Source of the DNA: an uncultured Prochlorococcus sp.
GTDB lineage: Bacteria > Cyanobacteriota > Cyanobacteriia > PCC-6307 > Cyanobiaceae
DNA length: 59,942 bases
NCBI GenBank assembly: GCA_902572825.1
Contig: CACGHD010000006.1
Span: 1-59,942 of the forward strand
Direction: 5' to 3'
The notes beneath the pieces were generated by a model. The model did not search any database, had not been told where the DNA came from, and was given only the letters and a program-made list of their open reading frames with translations. Below, in pieces: positions 49,723 through 59,942 of this stretch; the stretch's first letter is position 1; every line of letters begins with the position of its first letter. The position numbers and the translations under genes were made by a program.

Positions 49723-49842
49723 AGATGGTACATAAATATTAGATTCACATCATAACAAATAAATAGACTACTAATCAATCATATATAATTTAAAAAATTA
49801 TTAGATTGGTTTTGAACCTCTCGATTTGAAAAAATTAAGCAT

Positions 49843-51129
49843 ATGCAGATAATTAATAATAAAACAGAAGCTATTAAAGAATTAAAAAGGATTTCTACCC
49901 GAACTAATTCAGAAAATAATAATAAGATAATTAAAATTGTTGAAGAAATTCTTCAAGAGGTAAAAATTTCTGGAGATGAAGCAGTTGAAAAATATACCAA
50001 AAAATTTGATGGTTTCGATCCTTTCCCTATGCAAGTGAATGCGGATCAAATAAAAAATGCATGGGATGAAATTGATGACAATTTGAAACGCTCACTTGAG
50101 GAAGCTCACAAAAGAATTCAAAAATTCCATGAAAAAGAAATTCCTCAATCTTTTACTATAAAAGGTGAATATGGTGATATTGTCCAAAGAAGATGGAAAC
50201 CAGTTAAGAATGCAGGTATTTATATTCCTGGAGGAAGAGCTGCTTATCCAAGTACTGTATTAATGAATGCAATTCCAGCAAAAGTAGCAGGAGTAAATGA
50301 AATTATAATGGTATCTCCCGGGAATAAAGAAGGGGAAATAAACAAAACTGTATTAGCTGCAGCTCACTTATCAAGTATCAATAAAGTTTTTAGAATTGGA
50401 GGAGCTCAAGCAATTGGTGCATTAGCATTTGGTACAAATCAAATCAATAAAGTTGATGTCATATCAGGTCCAGGGAATATATATGTCACGACTGCAAAAA
50501 AACTCATTTATGGTTCTACTGGAATTGATTCATTAGCTGGTCCAAGTGAAATTTTAATCATTGCAGATGAAACAGCTCAAAGTTCTCATATAGCATCTGA
50601 TCTACTAGCCCAAGCAGAACATGATCCTTTGGCTTCGTCAATACTACTAACTACATCAAAAAACCAGGCAAAAGAAGTTTTAGAAGAACTTTATAAAAAA
50701 ATAGATGATCATCCAAGAAAAGAAATTTGCATGCAATCAATAAAAAATTGGGGTTCAATCGTGATTTGCGAGAATTCTGAACAATGTGTGGAATTAAGTA
50801 ATAACTTTGCCCCTGAACATCTAGAAATTCTTACTGTAGATCCAAAAAAAATTCTTGCAGGAATAGAGAATGCCGGAGCGATATTTTTGGGAAAATGGAC
50901 TCCAGAAGCTGTTGGAGATTATCTTGCAGGACCAAATCATACTTTACCCACATCAGGAAATTCTAGATTTAGCGGTTCTCTGGGAGTTGAAACTTTTATG
51001 AAAAATACTTCAATAATAGAATTTAATGAAGAAAGTTTAAAAGTTAATAGCCTTGATATTATTAATCTTGCTAAAAGTGAGGGCTTACATAGCCACGCTA
51101 ACTCAGTGCAAATAAGATTTGAAGATTAG
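49843..51129 (+). CDS. hisD: Histidinol dehydrogenase
   Basis: Zinc enzyme for the last two steps of histidine synthesis, oxidising histidinol to histidine with two NAD. The 428-residue protein has [69 protein letters not shown] and the zinc-site [10 protein letters not shown]. It is isolated from other his genes. Its stop shares TTAG with the stop of the converging rpiA gene. Confidence 0.98.
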   Translation: MQIINNKTEAIKELKRISTRTNSENNNKIIKIVEEILQEVKISGDEAVEKYTKKFDGFDPFPMQVNADQIKNAWDEIDDNLKRSLEEAHKRIQKFHEKEIPQSFTIKGEYGDIVQRRWKPVKNAGIYIPGGRAAYPSTVLMNAIPAKVAGVNEIIMVSPGNKEGEINKTVLAAAHLSSINKVFRIGGAQAIGALAFGTNQINKVDVISGPGNIYVTTAKKLIYGSTGIDSLAGPSEILIIADETAQSSHIASDLLAQAEHDPLASSILLTTSKNQAKEVLEELYKKIDDHPRKEICMQSIKNWGSIVICENSEQCVELSNNFAPEHLEILTVDPKKILAGIENAGAIFLGKWTPEAVGDYLAGPNHTLPTSGNSRFSGSLGVETFMKNTSIIEFNEESLKVNSLDIINLAKSEGLHSHANSVQIRFED

Positions 51130-51839
51130 CTAGCTTTTGAGGGTGAGTAAACCACTGGAGTGTTGTTTTCAATTTTACCAACTAATACTTTGTCAGTAAG
51201 ATCAACGAATAATCCATTTTCTAATACTCCAGGAATATTATTAATCGTCATTTCAATGTCTTTTGGATTATTAATGCCATCATCAAAAAATACATCTAGG
51301 ATAAGGTTTCCTTGATCAGTAACAACTGGGCCAGCTTTTTTAGTAGCCATTCTTAAAGTTGAACTACCTTTCATCTCTGAGATAACTTCCTGAACTTGCT
51401 TCCAAGCATTTGGAAGAACTTCTACAGGTAAAGGAAAAGATAGATTTAAATTTTGTACAAGTTTAGTTTCATCAACAACAATCAGCAATTGATCGGATTT
51501 AGATGCTACTAACTTTTCTCTCACATGGCATGCTCCTCCTCCTTTAATTAATTGAAATTCTGGATCAACTTCATCTGCTCCATCAATAGCTAAATCAATT
51601 TGAGATACAGAAGCTAAATCAATAAGCGGGATATTCAGTTCAAGCGCTAAAACTTCTGATTGAAAAGAAGTTGCAACACCTCTTATATTTTGGAGTTTCC
51701 CAGAACGCATTTCATCCGCAAGGCTTTTTATCATGAATGCAGCTGTAGATCCAGAACCTAATCCAAGAATCATGTCACTTTTTACTTCCCTTATTGCTGC
51801 ATCAGCAACAACTTGTTTCATTTGAGTTTGTGAATCCAA
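51126..51839 (-). CDS. rpiA: Ribose-5-phosphate isomerase A
   Basis: Interconverts ribose-5-phosphate and ribulose-5-phosphate in the Calvin and pentose phosphate cycles. The 237-residue protein has [39 protein letters not shown] and AKSDQ-like [18 protein letters not shown] segments, all typical. It lies 47 bp downstream of the HtrA protease gene on the same strand. Confidence 0.97.
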   Translation of the reverse strand: MDSQTQMKQVVADAAIREVKSDMILGLGSGSTAAFMIKSLADEMRSGKLQNIRGVATSFQSEVLALELNIPLIDLASVSQIDLAIDGADEVDPEFQLIKGGGACHVREKLVASKSDQLLIVVDETKLVQNLNLSFPLPVEVLPNAWKQVQEVISEMKGSSTLRMATKKAGPVVTDQGNLILDVFFDDGINNPKDIEMTINNIPGVLENGLFVDLTDKVLVGKIENNTPVVYSPSKAS

Positions 51840-51886
51840 AATCTTTTTCTCTTATGGTTATAGATTATTAAATTTCAATGGGTGAT

Positions 51887-53050
<1,164 letters not shown>

Positions 53051-53176
53051 CTAATTGAAGAAAGAGATTATTGTTGTTTTTTTGTTTACATCCATAAAAT
53101 GCAAATTTTTAAATTTTACTATAGAAAAAACTTCTTAATGTGTGAAAATAAAATTTAAATAAATTTATAAATAAAT

Positions 53177-53644
53177 TTGGATAAAGAAAACAAAAGTAAA
53201 CTAGAGGCTTTATTAGAAAAAGTTGCTAATGAGCGGGATTTAGAAATCTGCGGTTTAAATATAAAAACTAATCAAAATCCAATAGTTATTGAAATAACTA
53301 TAAAAAAAACTAATGAGGATGACATTTCATTAGATGATTGTTCTCTATTTAATACCCCAGCATCTGACGAAATAGAAAAATCAAATCTTTTTAATTGTTC
53401 ATATGTGTTAGAAATTAGTAGTCAAGGGGTCAGTGATGAACTAACCTCAGAAAGAGACTTCAAAACTTTTAAAGGTTTCCCAGTTAATGTTGAGTTAAAC
53501 CAAAAGAATTCAAAAATAAAATTCCTGAATGGTTTACTTTATGAAAAGTCTAAAGATTTTTTAGCCATTAACATAAAAGGTAAGATTAAAAAAATCCCTT
53601 TTGATGAAGTACTTAAAATTAGTCTTTGTACGTTAAAAGATTAA
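53177..53644 (+). CDS. rimP: Ribosome maturation factor RimP
   Basis: Assists assembly of the 30S subunit. The 155-residue protein starts at a TTG ([20 protein letters not shown]). It shows [28 protein letters not shown], which matches the RimP core; the usual SPG tripeptide is replaced by SQG. The family call is supported strongly by its place as first gene of the classic rimP-nusA-ylxR-infB operon, 34 bp before nusA. Confidence 0.9.
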   Translation: MDKENKSKLEALLEKVANERDLEICGLNIKTNQNPIVIEITIKKTNEDDISLDDCSLFNTPASDEIEKSNLFNCSYVLEISSQGVSDELTSERDFKTFKGFPVNVELNQKNSKIKFLNGLLYEKSKDFLAINIKGKIKKIPFDEVLKISLCTLKD

Positions 53645-53678
53645 TTATTTTCAACCATTATTCAATTTCCCATCATAG

Positions 53679-55082
53679 ATGGCATTAGTTATTCTCCCAG
53701 GTTTAAACAATCTCATTGAAGACATTAGTGAGGAAAAAAAGTTACCTCCTAATATCGTGGAATTAGCCTTACGCGAAGCTTTATTAAAAGGATACGAAAA
53801 ATATAGAAAAACTTTTTACATTGGAGTAAACCAAGATCCATTTGACGAAGAATATTTCAGTAATTTTGATGTTGGACTAGATCTAGATGAAGAAGGTTAT
53901 AGGATATTATCGAGTAAAATAATTGTTGAAGAAGTTGAGAGCGAAGATCATCAAATATCTCTTGTAGAAGTTAAACAAGTAGCTGATGATGCTCAAATAG
54001 GTGACACAGTTGTTCTAGACGTTACACCAGAGAAAGAGGATTTTGGGCGAATGGCTGCTTCAACAACAAAGCAAGTTTTAGCCCAAAAATTAAGAGATCA
54101 ACAACGAAAAATGATCCAAGAAGAATTTGCGGATTTGGAAGATCCTGTTTTAACTGCAAGAGTTATAAGATTTGAAAGACAATCAGTCATTATGGGAGTT
54201 AGTTCGGGTATTGGTAGACCTGAAGTAGAGGCCGAACTTCCCAAGAGAGATCAATTACCAAATGATAATTATAGAGCAAATGCAACTTTCAAAGTATTTT
54301 TGAAGGAAGTTAGCGAAATTGCAAGAAAAGGGCCGCAACTTTTTGTAAGTAGAGCAAATGCTGGTTTAGTGGTTTATTTGTTTGAAAATGAAGTCCCGGA
54401 AATTCAAGAAGGCACAGTGAAAATTGTCGCTGTTTCAAGAGAAGCCAACCCTCCTTCAAGAGCTGTTGGACCAAGAACAAAAGTAGCTGTTGATAGTGGC
54501 GAAGAAGAAGTGGACCCTGTAGGAGCCTGTATTGGAGCTAGAGGAGCAAGAATTCAACAAGTAGTAAATGAATTAAGAGGAGAAAAAATTGATGTTATTA
54601 AATGGTCATCTAATCCAATACAGTATATTTTAAACTCTTTAAGTCCTGCGAAAGTCGATCAAGTAAGACTTGTTGACCCAGCAGGGCAACATGCGCACGT
54701 ACTAGTTCCTCCTGATCAATTAAGTCTCGCAATTGGTAGAGAAGGTCAAAATGTAAGACTTGCCGCAAGATTAACTGGTTGGAAGATTGACGTTAAGAAT
54801 TCACATGAATACGATCAGGAAGCAGAAGATGCTGCAGTCTCTGAATTAATCATTCAAAGAGAAGATGAAGAGAATCTCCAGAAAGAAGCTGAACTAAGAT
54901 TAGAAGCAGAACAAGCTGAGCGTGCTGCAGAAGATGCAAGATTAAGAGAGCTTTATCCCCTCCCCGAAGATGAAGAAGAATATGGCGAGGAACAATACGA
55001 AGGAGAAGAATTCACAGATAATGATCCATTAGAGACTCTTCAAGGTACTGATATATCTTCTAAAGAGGAGAAAAAACGGTGA
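53679..55082 (+). CDS. nusA: Transcription termination/antitermination factor NusA
   Basis: Binds RNA polymerase and nascent RNA to modulate pausing, termination and antitermination. The 467-residue protein has the N-terminal polymerase-binding domain (about 1-125), an S1 domain (about 130-200) and two KH domains (VGACIGARGARIQQVVNELRGEKID and LAIGREGQNVRLAARLTGWKIDV). The C-terminus (about 380-467) is a very acidic Glu-rich tail and not the repeat domains of E. coli NusA. It overlaps ylxR by four bases (GTGA). Confidence 0.97.
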   Translation: MALVILPGLNNLIEDISEEKKLPPNIVELALREALLKGYEKYRKTFYIGVNQDPFDEEYFSNFDVGLDLDEEGYRILSSKIIVEEVESEDHQISLVEVKQVADDAQIGDTVVLDVTPEKEDFGRMAASTTKQVLAQKLRDQQRKMIQEEFADLEDPVLTARVIRFERQSVIMGVSSGIGRPEVEAELPKRDQLPNDNYRANATFKVFLKEVSEIARKGPQLFVSRANAGLVVYLFENEVPEIQEGTVKIVAVSREANPPSRAVGPRTKVAVDSGEEEVDPVGACIGARGARIQQVVNELRGEKIDVIKWSSNPIQYILNSLSPAKVDQVRLVDPAGQHAHVLVPPDQLSLAIGREGQNVRLAARLTGWKIDVKNSHEYDQEAEDAAVSELIIQREDEENLQKEAELRLEAEQAERAAEDARLRELYPLPEDEEEYGEEQYEGEEFTDNDPLETLQGTDISSKEEKKR

Positions 55083-55342
55083 TACAACAAATCCCTGTTT
55101 TGCGTGTATGCATTTCATGTAGAAAAACATATGACCGAAAAGATCTTTTAAAGATTACTAAAGATTATAAGCAAGGCATCATGCTTCAAACGGGAATGGG
55201 GAGATCAGCTTACATTTGCAAGTCAAAAAAATGCTACTCAGATTCCAAGATCAAAAAAAAGCTTCAAAAAGCTTTAAAAACATTTTTGGAACCTGAATTT
55301 GTTGAAATTTTTGAAAAAGAAATTACAAGCTACAATAACTAA
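55079..55342 (+). CDS. ylxR: YlxR family (DUF448) RNA-binding protein
   Basis: An 87-residue basic protein with the YlxR core LRVCISCRKTYDRKDLLKI (about 8-26) and GRSAYICKSKKCYSDSK. It starts at a GTG overlapping the nusA stop. YlxR proteins bind nucleic acid or nucleoid and accompany nusA-infB in many bacteria. Four cysteines in two CxxC-like pairs (CISC, CKSKKC) could bind a metal, but this is not shown. Confidence 0.9.
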   Translation: MIQQIPVLRVCISCRKTYDRKDLLKITKDYKQGIMLQTGMGRSAYICKSKKCYSDSKIKKKLQKALKTFLEPEFVEIFEKEITSYNN

Positions 55343-55407
55343 CCCCATTAAGGGAATATAATTAAATTAAATCCTCTTCAATTGCAAAAGAGTACAAATC
55401 AGATTAA

Positions 55408-58400
55408 ATGACTATCAGCGATAAAATCAGAATTTACGAACTTTCCAGAGACTTAAATCTGGAAAATAAAGATGTACTGGATGCCGCCCAAAAACTTTCA
55501 ATTTCAGTAAAAAGCCATAGCAGTTCTATTAGTGCAGAAGAGGCAAAAAAAATTAAAAATCTTATTAATAAAAAGAATTCAGATAAAAAAATACTTTCCA
55601 TTAATAAACCTTCAATTAAAAAAGATAATTTCAAACAAAACAAAAAAGATAAATCTTCTTCTATTTCATCCAAAAAAGGGAACCCTCTCAAAGATAATTC
55701 AAACATAAAACCCTTATTGATAAAACCACTTAACAAGCCTGAGAGTGCAAAAATAATTCCAAATCAACTTCAAAATCCCAATAAATCGAACACTATTAGC
55801 AGTTCACAATCTCGAGCAAATCTTACAAATACAAATATAAACAGTAAAACTTCACAGAATTTAAACCAAGATAAAAAAACTTTCGAAAATAACACAACCC
55901 CACCTATCAAAAGCCCGTCAAAACCACCTATTCAATTAATTGCAAAGCCTAAAAATATAATTAATAATGTTAAATCTAATGAATCTTCCCAAAACATCTC
56001 AAGTGCAGGAGATAAAAGAAGACTATCAAACAAACCTGATCAAAATACGAACAAACCTAAAACAAAAAATTTTAATAATAGAATTAAAACACCTGAGCTC
56101 GTAGGAGCTCCAATAAGAAGAGAAGATCCAAAAATAAATCCTAATAAGCAAAATAATAAGCAAAACATTGCTTTTAAACAAACTGCTTCAAACAGACCTG
56201 GTTCTCCCAATAGACCTGGTTCTCCCAACAGACCTGGCATGAATAGGCCTGGCTTAAGAAACAAACCTACAGATCAAGGTAGACCTGGCTCATTTAATAG
56301 GCAAGGCAATTCCAATAGACCTGGTTCTCCCAATAGACCTGGTTCTCCCAATAGACCTGGTTATCCCAATAGATCTGGTTCTAAATTCAATGGCCAAAAT
56401 TCCTCTGGGATAAGGAAGCCAGTATCACCTAACGAACTTTTACAACTTCAAAAAAATAATAACTCTGAGAAAGACAAACTAAATATAAAGAATAACGCAA
56501 AACAAAATTTAAATACGCCTAATCAGAAGGCGAAAGCGCCTAATAGTCGTCCAAATGCTACTCCAAGTTCCAAAAAAGCTCCTCATAGAGCATTTTCAAA
56601 TAGTTCAAAGAAACCAGGAAAGACAGACTGGGATGATAGCGCAAAACTTGAAGCATTAAGAAGTAAAAATACCCAAAAACAAAGGCAGAAAGTTCATATT
56701 ATTGGTGAAAATGATGATTCATTAACATCTGAAACCAGTGGATATTCAGGCGAGAAAATTTCAATTTTATCAGCAAGTCTGGCTCGTCCTAAGAAAGAAA
56801 AGTCTGAAGAAACTAAATCTCAAAAATCTATCAAACAATTTAAGAAGAAGAAAAAAGAGACCACAAGACAAAGGCAGAAAAGGAGAGCAATGGAATTAAA
56901 GGCTGCCAAAGAGGCCAAACAAGTAAGACCTGAAATGATAATAGTTCCCGAAGATAATTTAACTGTTCAAGAATTAGCTGATAAATTAAGCCTTGAAAGT
57001 TCTGAAATAATAAAATCTCTTTTCTTCAAAGGCATAACGGCAACTGTTACTCAATCACTTGACTTAGCAACTATCGAAACAGTAGCAGAAGAATTTGGAG
57101 TGCCTGTTTTACAAGATGATATCCAAGAAGCTGCTGAGAAAACAGTTAATATGATTGAATCTGATGATATTGATAACCTAATAAGAAGACCACCTGTTAT
57201 TACAGTGATGGGTCATGTGGATCATGGCAAAACAAGTCTTTTAGATTCCATCAGAGAATCAAGAGTAGCTTCCGGAGAAGCAGGGGGAATCACTCAACAC
57301 ATAGGAGCTTATCAAGTTGAATTTGAACATGAATCTCAAAAGAAAAAATTAACTTTTCTTGATACCCCAGGTCATGAAGCCTTTACTGCAATGAGAGCAA
57401 GGGGTACAAAGGTTACAGATATAGCTGTTCTTGTAGTTGCTGCAGATGATGGTTGCAGACCTCAAACGCTAGAAGCTATCAGTCATGCAAGAGCTGCAAA
57501 AGTACCAATAGTTGTTGCAATAAATAAAATTGATAAAGAAGGGGCTTCTCCAGACAGAGTAAAGCAGGAACTATCAGAAAAAGATTTAATTGCTGAAGAT
57601 TGGGGAGGCGATACAGTGATGGTTCCAGTAAGTGCTATCAAAAAACAAAACATTGATAAATTGCTCGAAATGATCTTATTAGTTTCAGAGGTAGAAGATC
57701 TACAAGCTAACCCTGAAAGATTTGCAAAAGGTACTGTTATTGAAGCCCACCTAGACAAAGCAAAGGGACCTGTGGCTACTTTGTTAGTACAAAATGGAAC
57801 CTTGAAATCTGGAGATGTTTTAGCTGCGGGTTCAGTCCTTGGAAAAATTAGAGCAATGGTTGATGAACATGGTAATAGAATCAAAGAAGCAGGTCCATCA
57901 TTCCCAGTTGAAGCGCTAGGATTCAGTGAAGTACCTACAGCAGGGGATGAATTCGAAGTCTACCCTGATGAGAAAACTGGTAGAGCCATTGTCGGAGAAA
58001 GGGCAACAGATGCTAGAGCCACAAAATTAGCTCAGCAAATGGCCTCAAGAAGAGTTAGCTTATCATCCTTATCAACTCAAGCAAATGATGGAGAACTTAA
58101 GGAGTTAAACTTAATTCTCAAGGCTGATGTTCAAGGTAGTGTTGAAGCGATATTAGGATCACTAGAACAATTACCAAAAAATGAAGTTCAAGTCAGAGTC
58201 CTACTTTCTGCTCCGGGAGAAATAACAGAGACAGATATTGATCTCGCTGCTGCATCTGGGTCAGTAATTATTGGATTTAATACCTCATTGGCTTCTGGCG
58301 CGAAGAGAGCAGCTGATGCTAATGACGTTGACATAAGAGAATATGAAGTGATTTATAAACTCTTAGAAGATATTCAGTTGGCCATGGAAGGACTACTTGA

Positions 58401-58713
58401 ACCCGATCTTGTCGAAGAATCATTAGGGCAAGCTGAGGTTAGAGCAACTTTCGCAGTCGGTAAAGGAGCTATTGCGGGCTGTTATATACAAACTGGTAAA
58501 TTACAAAGGAATTGTTCTCTGAGAGTTATTAGATCAGAGAAAGTAATTTTTGAGGGTAATTTAGACTCTCTAAAAAGAGCTAAAGATGATGTAAAAGAAG
58601 TAAATACAGGATTTGAATGTGGAGTTGGCTGCGATAAATTCTCTTCATGGGTTGAAGGAGATGTAATCGAAGCATTCAAGTTTGTCACCAAAAAAAGGAC
58701 CTTATCACAATAA
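55408..58713 (+). CDS. infB: Translation initiation factor IF-2
   Basis: GTPase that recruits initiator tRNA to the 30S subunit. The 1101-residue protein is long because of a disordered N-terminal region (about 60-450) rich in Asn, Lys, Ser and Pro, with NRPGSP repeats at about 262-325. The conserved part has an IF2_N domain (about 515-565), the G domain with P-loop [12 protein letters not shown] (about 602-613), DTPGHEAF, and NKID, and then domains II-IV ending near 1100. An upstream IF2_N-like domain lies at residues 1-50. It ends the rimP-nusA-ylxR-infB operon. Confidence 0.98.
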   Translation: MTISDKIRIYELSRDLNLENKDVLDAAQKLSISVKSHSSSISAEEAKKIKNLINKKNSDKKILSINKPSIKKDNFKQNKKDKSSSISSKKGNPLKDNSNIKPLLIKPLNKPESAKIIPNQLQNPNKSNTISSSQSRANLTNTNINSKTSQNLNQDKKTFENNTTPPIKSPSKPPIQLIAKPKNIINNVKSNESSQNISSAGDKRRLSNKPDQNTNKPKTKNFNNRIKTPELVGAPIRREDPKINPNKQNNKQNIAFKQTASNRPGSPNRPGSPNRPGMNRPGLRNKPTDQGRPGSFNRQGNSNRPGSPNRPGSPNRPGYPNRSGSKFNGQNSSGIRKPVSPNELLQLQKNNNSEKDKLNIKNNAKQNLNTPNQKAKAPNSRPNATPSSKKAPHRAFSNSSKKPGKTDWDDSAKLEALRSKNTQKQRQKVHIIGENDDSLTSETSGYSGEKISILSASLARPKKEKSEETKSQKSIKQFKKKKKETTRQRQKRRAMELKAAKEAKQVRPEMIIVPEDNLTVQELADKLSLESSEIIKSLFFKGITATVTQSLDLATIETVAEEFGVPVLQDDIQEAAEKTVNMIESDDIDNLIRRPPVITVMGHVDHGKTSLLDSIRESRVASGEAGGITQHIGAYQVEFEHESQKKKLTFLDTPGHEAFTAMRARGTKVTDIAVLVVAADDGCRPQTLEAISHARAAKVPIVVAINKIDKEGASPDRVKQELSEKDLIAEDWGGDTVMVPVSAIKKQNIDKLLEMILLVSEVEDLQANPERFAKGTVIEAHLDKAKGPVATLLVQNGTLKSGDVLAAGSVLGKIRAMVDEHGNRIKEAGPSFPVEALGFSEVPTAGDEFEVYPDEKTGRAIVGERATDARATKLAQQMASRRVSLSSLSTQANDGELKELNLILKADVQGSVEAILGSLEQLPKNEVQVRVLLSAPGEITETDIDLAAASGSVIIGFNTSLASGAKRAADANDVDIREYEVIYKLLEDIQLAMEGLLEPDLVEESLGQAEVRATFAVGKGAIAGCYIQTGKLQRNCSLRVIRSEKVIFEGNLDSLKRAKDDVKEVNTGFECGVGCDKFSSWVEGDVIEAFKFVTKKRTLSQ
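56191..56382 (+). repeat. 18-bp tandem coding repeat in infB (Asn-Arg-Pro-Gly-Ser-Pro)
   Basis: The 18-mer AATAGACCTGGTTCTCCC occurs exactly at 56209, 56314 and 56332. Close variants lie at 56191, 56227, 56350 and 56368. Each copy codes NRPGSP or a near form. The units form two clusters separated by diverged copies ([20 protein letters not shown]). All keep the reading frame because the period is a multiple of three. Confidence 0.85.
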
Positions 58714-58728
58714 TTAAACCTTAGTTTA

Positions 58729-58965
58729 TTAATCTTTATTTCTGTCAAAGATTAATAAAGTAGGAAATATTACACAAGCACCCAACTGTATGAGAAGGTT
58801 ATTTAGCTGTAATTCAGTTCCATTCGCAATTCTGGAAAGCATTATTAGAAGTCCCAAAAATGCAGAGCCGCTAAAAGCTATCCACAATATTCTTCTCAAT
58901 CCCTTGAAAGGAGCTTGGGATTCCTTTAATAATTTCTTTTTCAATTCAGGATCTATTTTTGACAT
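58729..58965 (-). CDS. DUF3493 family small membrane protein
   Basis: A 78-residue protein with two hydrophobic helices (about 25-45, WIAFSGSAFLGLLIMLSR, and 54-72, LLIQLGACVIFPTLLIF) after a basic N-terminal part (PELKKKLLKESQAPFKGLRR). This matches DUF3493, a cyanobacterial and plant family linked to photosystem II accumulation (LPA3-like) in plants. I prefer the ATG at 58965 (MSKIDPELKKK); an ATG at 58977 adds four residues. It converges on infB with 15 bp between the stops. Confidence 0.78.
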   Translation of the reverse strand: MSKIDPELKKKLLKESQAPFKGLRRILWIAFSGSAFLGLLIMLSRIANGTELQLNNLLIQLGACVIFPTLLIFDRNKD

Positions 58966-59019
58966 AAATTCTTTCAATTATAAAATTAAGTCTATATGAA
59001 AAATTCAATATTTAATTCG

Positions 59020-59091
59020 GCCGGTGTAGCTCAGTGGTAGAGCAACTGTCTCGTAAACAGTAGGTCATTGGTTCAATTCCAATTATCGGCA
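59020..59091 (+). tRNA. trnT-CGT: tRNA-Thr (anticodon CGT)
   Basis: A complete 72-nt cloverleaf. The acceptor arm GCCGGTG pairs with TATCGGC (two G-T wobbles). The D arm is GCTC/GAGC and the anticodon stem ACTGT/ACAGT holds the loop CTCGTAA, so the anticodon is CGT, reading ACG threonine codons. The T arm is ATTGG/CCAAT with the loop TTCAATT. The 3' CCA is not encoded. It lies 18 bp upstream of the glycosyltransferase ATG. Confidence 0.96.
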
Positions 59092-59109
59092 CTTTCATAG
59101 CTAATTAAA

Positions 59110-59942
59110 ATGGTTAATAAAATTTTAAAATTCAGATATCTCTTTAAATTATTTGTTTTTATTCCTCTTATATTTTATTTTGGCAAAAGAAGTTATATTG
59201 CGTTTGATGAAGGTTTTTATGCACTACAAGCCAGATGGATATTAGAAAAAGGTAACTGGACTATTCCACTATGGTGGGATGAATATGTTTTAGATAGAAC
59301 AATAGGATTACAGTTTTTAATTGCAAAGTCACAAGACTTATTTGGAAGAAATATTTTTTCCGCATATCTACCAACAACAGTCGCATCAATATTGATGCTA
59401 TTTACAACTTATAAATTACATGAAGAATTATTTAATAAAAAAAATGCAATTATATCTCCACTAATCCTTGCGACTACATATATATGGTTTGACTACTCAC
59501 ACTTAGCCACTCAAGATATTATTTATTCATGTTTAGTAACTGTTGGAGTATTAGCTTTAGTCAAAATAAAAAGTAAAAATAACAAATTCTATATTCTACT
59601 TTTTGGAATTTGGATTGGTTTAGCTTTTATGATGAAAACTTTTTTAGTTTTTGTACCCTTATTATCACTCATACCATATATTTTTTTTAAAAAAAATTTT
59701 TTATTCATCAAATTCTTTTGGTTAGGTCTACTCATTGGATTTATTCCTTTTTTAGTCTGGACGTTTTCTATCAACCCTTATTTAGATAAAAATATTATTT
59801 TTCACTTAGTTGAAAAGTTTAACTTTCTATCAAATAAAAATACTTTTACAAATCCTTTCTATTATTATTTGTGGAATTTACCTGTAACATTTCTGCCATG
59901 GAGTTTTTTTGCAATTATTGGCACAACATACAATATTTCTCA
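59110..59942 (+). CDS. ArnT/PMT-like membrane glycosyltransferase, 5' part; cut by window edge
   Basis: The frame is open from the ATG at 59110 to the window end (277 codons). The start MVNKILKFRYLFKLFVFIPL is followed by a first helix and then FDEGFYALQARWILEKGNWT, which carries the Asp-Glu pair found in the first external loop of GT-C enzymes. Then come many hydrophobic helices and FLPWSFFAIIG, as in the ArnT/dolichyl-phosphate-mannose mannosyltransferase superfamily. These use lipid-linked sugars to modify lipid A, proteins or surface glycans. The substrate is unknown, and the C-terminus is not seen. Confidence 0.82.
   Translation, partial: MVNKILKFRYLFKLFVFIPLIFYFGKRSYIAFDEGFYALQARWILEKGNWTIPLWWDEYVLDRTIGLQFLIAKSQDLFGRNIFSAYLPTTVASILMLFTTYKLHEELFNKKNAIISPLILATTYIWFDYSHLATQDIIYSCLVTVGVLALVKIKSKNNKFYILLFGIWIGLAFMMKTFLVFVPLLSLIPYIFFKKNFLFIKFFWLGLLIGFIPFLVWTFSINPYLDKNIIFHLVEKFNFLSNKNTFTNPFYYYLWNLPVTFLPWSFFAIIGTTYNIS

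Overview
This window is a strongly AT-rich stretch of a compact bacterial chromosome. I read it as marine Prochlorococcus, most likely a high-light-adapted lineage. The supporting signs are the split RNA polymerase genes rpoC1/rpoC2, the cyanobacterial ATP synthase arrangement (a large cluster with both b and b' subunits, plus a separate beta-epsilon pair), plastid-type genes (ycf65/PSRP-3, ycf35, ccs1), a one-helix high-light-inducible protein, the cyanobacterial bioF-bioK-bioC-bioD-bioA operon, and very short spacers. Almost everything is core housekeeping. I found no insertion sequence, prophage, CRISPR array, toxin-antitoxin pair or defence island.

Layout. 1-708: groES and the N-terminal part of groEL on the minus strand, divergent from the ATP synthase beta/epsilon pair (927-2834). 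2838-4960, minus: PSRP-3, a 52-residue small protein and aminopeptidase P. 5035-9538, plus: a CNNM/CBS membrane protein, an Era-like GTPase, nadD and nadE. 9535-16885, minus: the main ATP synthase cluster (atpI-B-E-F2-F-H-A-G), closely followed by a [2Fe-2S] ferredoxin, a 63-residue protein and a DUF3326 protein. 17152-20413, plus: ftsW, ccdA and ccs1. 20410-22433: queF, a small hypothetical protein, glnB and a TlyA-type methyltransferase. 22714-28180: purB, fumC and a Ski2-like helicase. 28320-32884: the biotin operon. 32893-38954: a small-protein/J-domain pair, rsmG, an aldo/keto reductase-ferredoxin-ycf35-DUF2997 set, a HEAT-repeat protein, a 48-residue membrane protein, rlmN and an hli gene. 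39009-48380, minus: rpoB-rpoC1-rpoC2. 48617-49722, minus: rpsT and tatD. 49843-53017: hisD, rpiA and an HtrA protease. 53177-58713: rimP-nusA-ylxR-infB. The end holds a DUF3493 protein, tRNA-Thr(CGT) and the start of an ArnT-like glycosyltransferase cut by the window edge.

How it works together. The window carries energy conversion (ATP synthase), transcription and translation machinery (RNA polymerase, NusA, IF2, RimP, RsmG, RlmN, S20, PSRP-3), cofactor synthesis (NAD, biotin, queuosine precursor), nitrogen sensing (PII) and c-type cytochrome maturation.

The most interesting signals are regulatory or architectural rather than a new gene system. These are three consecutive RNA hairpins between the ATP synthase a and c genes, a redox tail on the ATP synthase cluster, an aldo/keto reductase that lacks cysteines in its C-terminal half next to a stand-alone [4Fe-4S] ferredoxin, a PII protein with Phe at position 51, and nine convergent gene pairs that all meet within 15 bp, three of them sharing a stop-codon tetranucleotide. 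I did not find a convincing wholly new multi-gene system. No gene-free stretch exceeds 300 bp.
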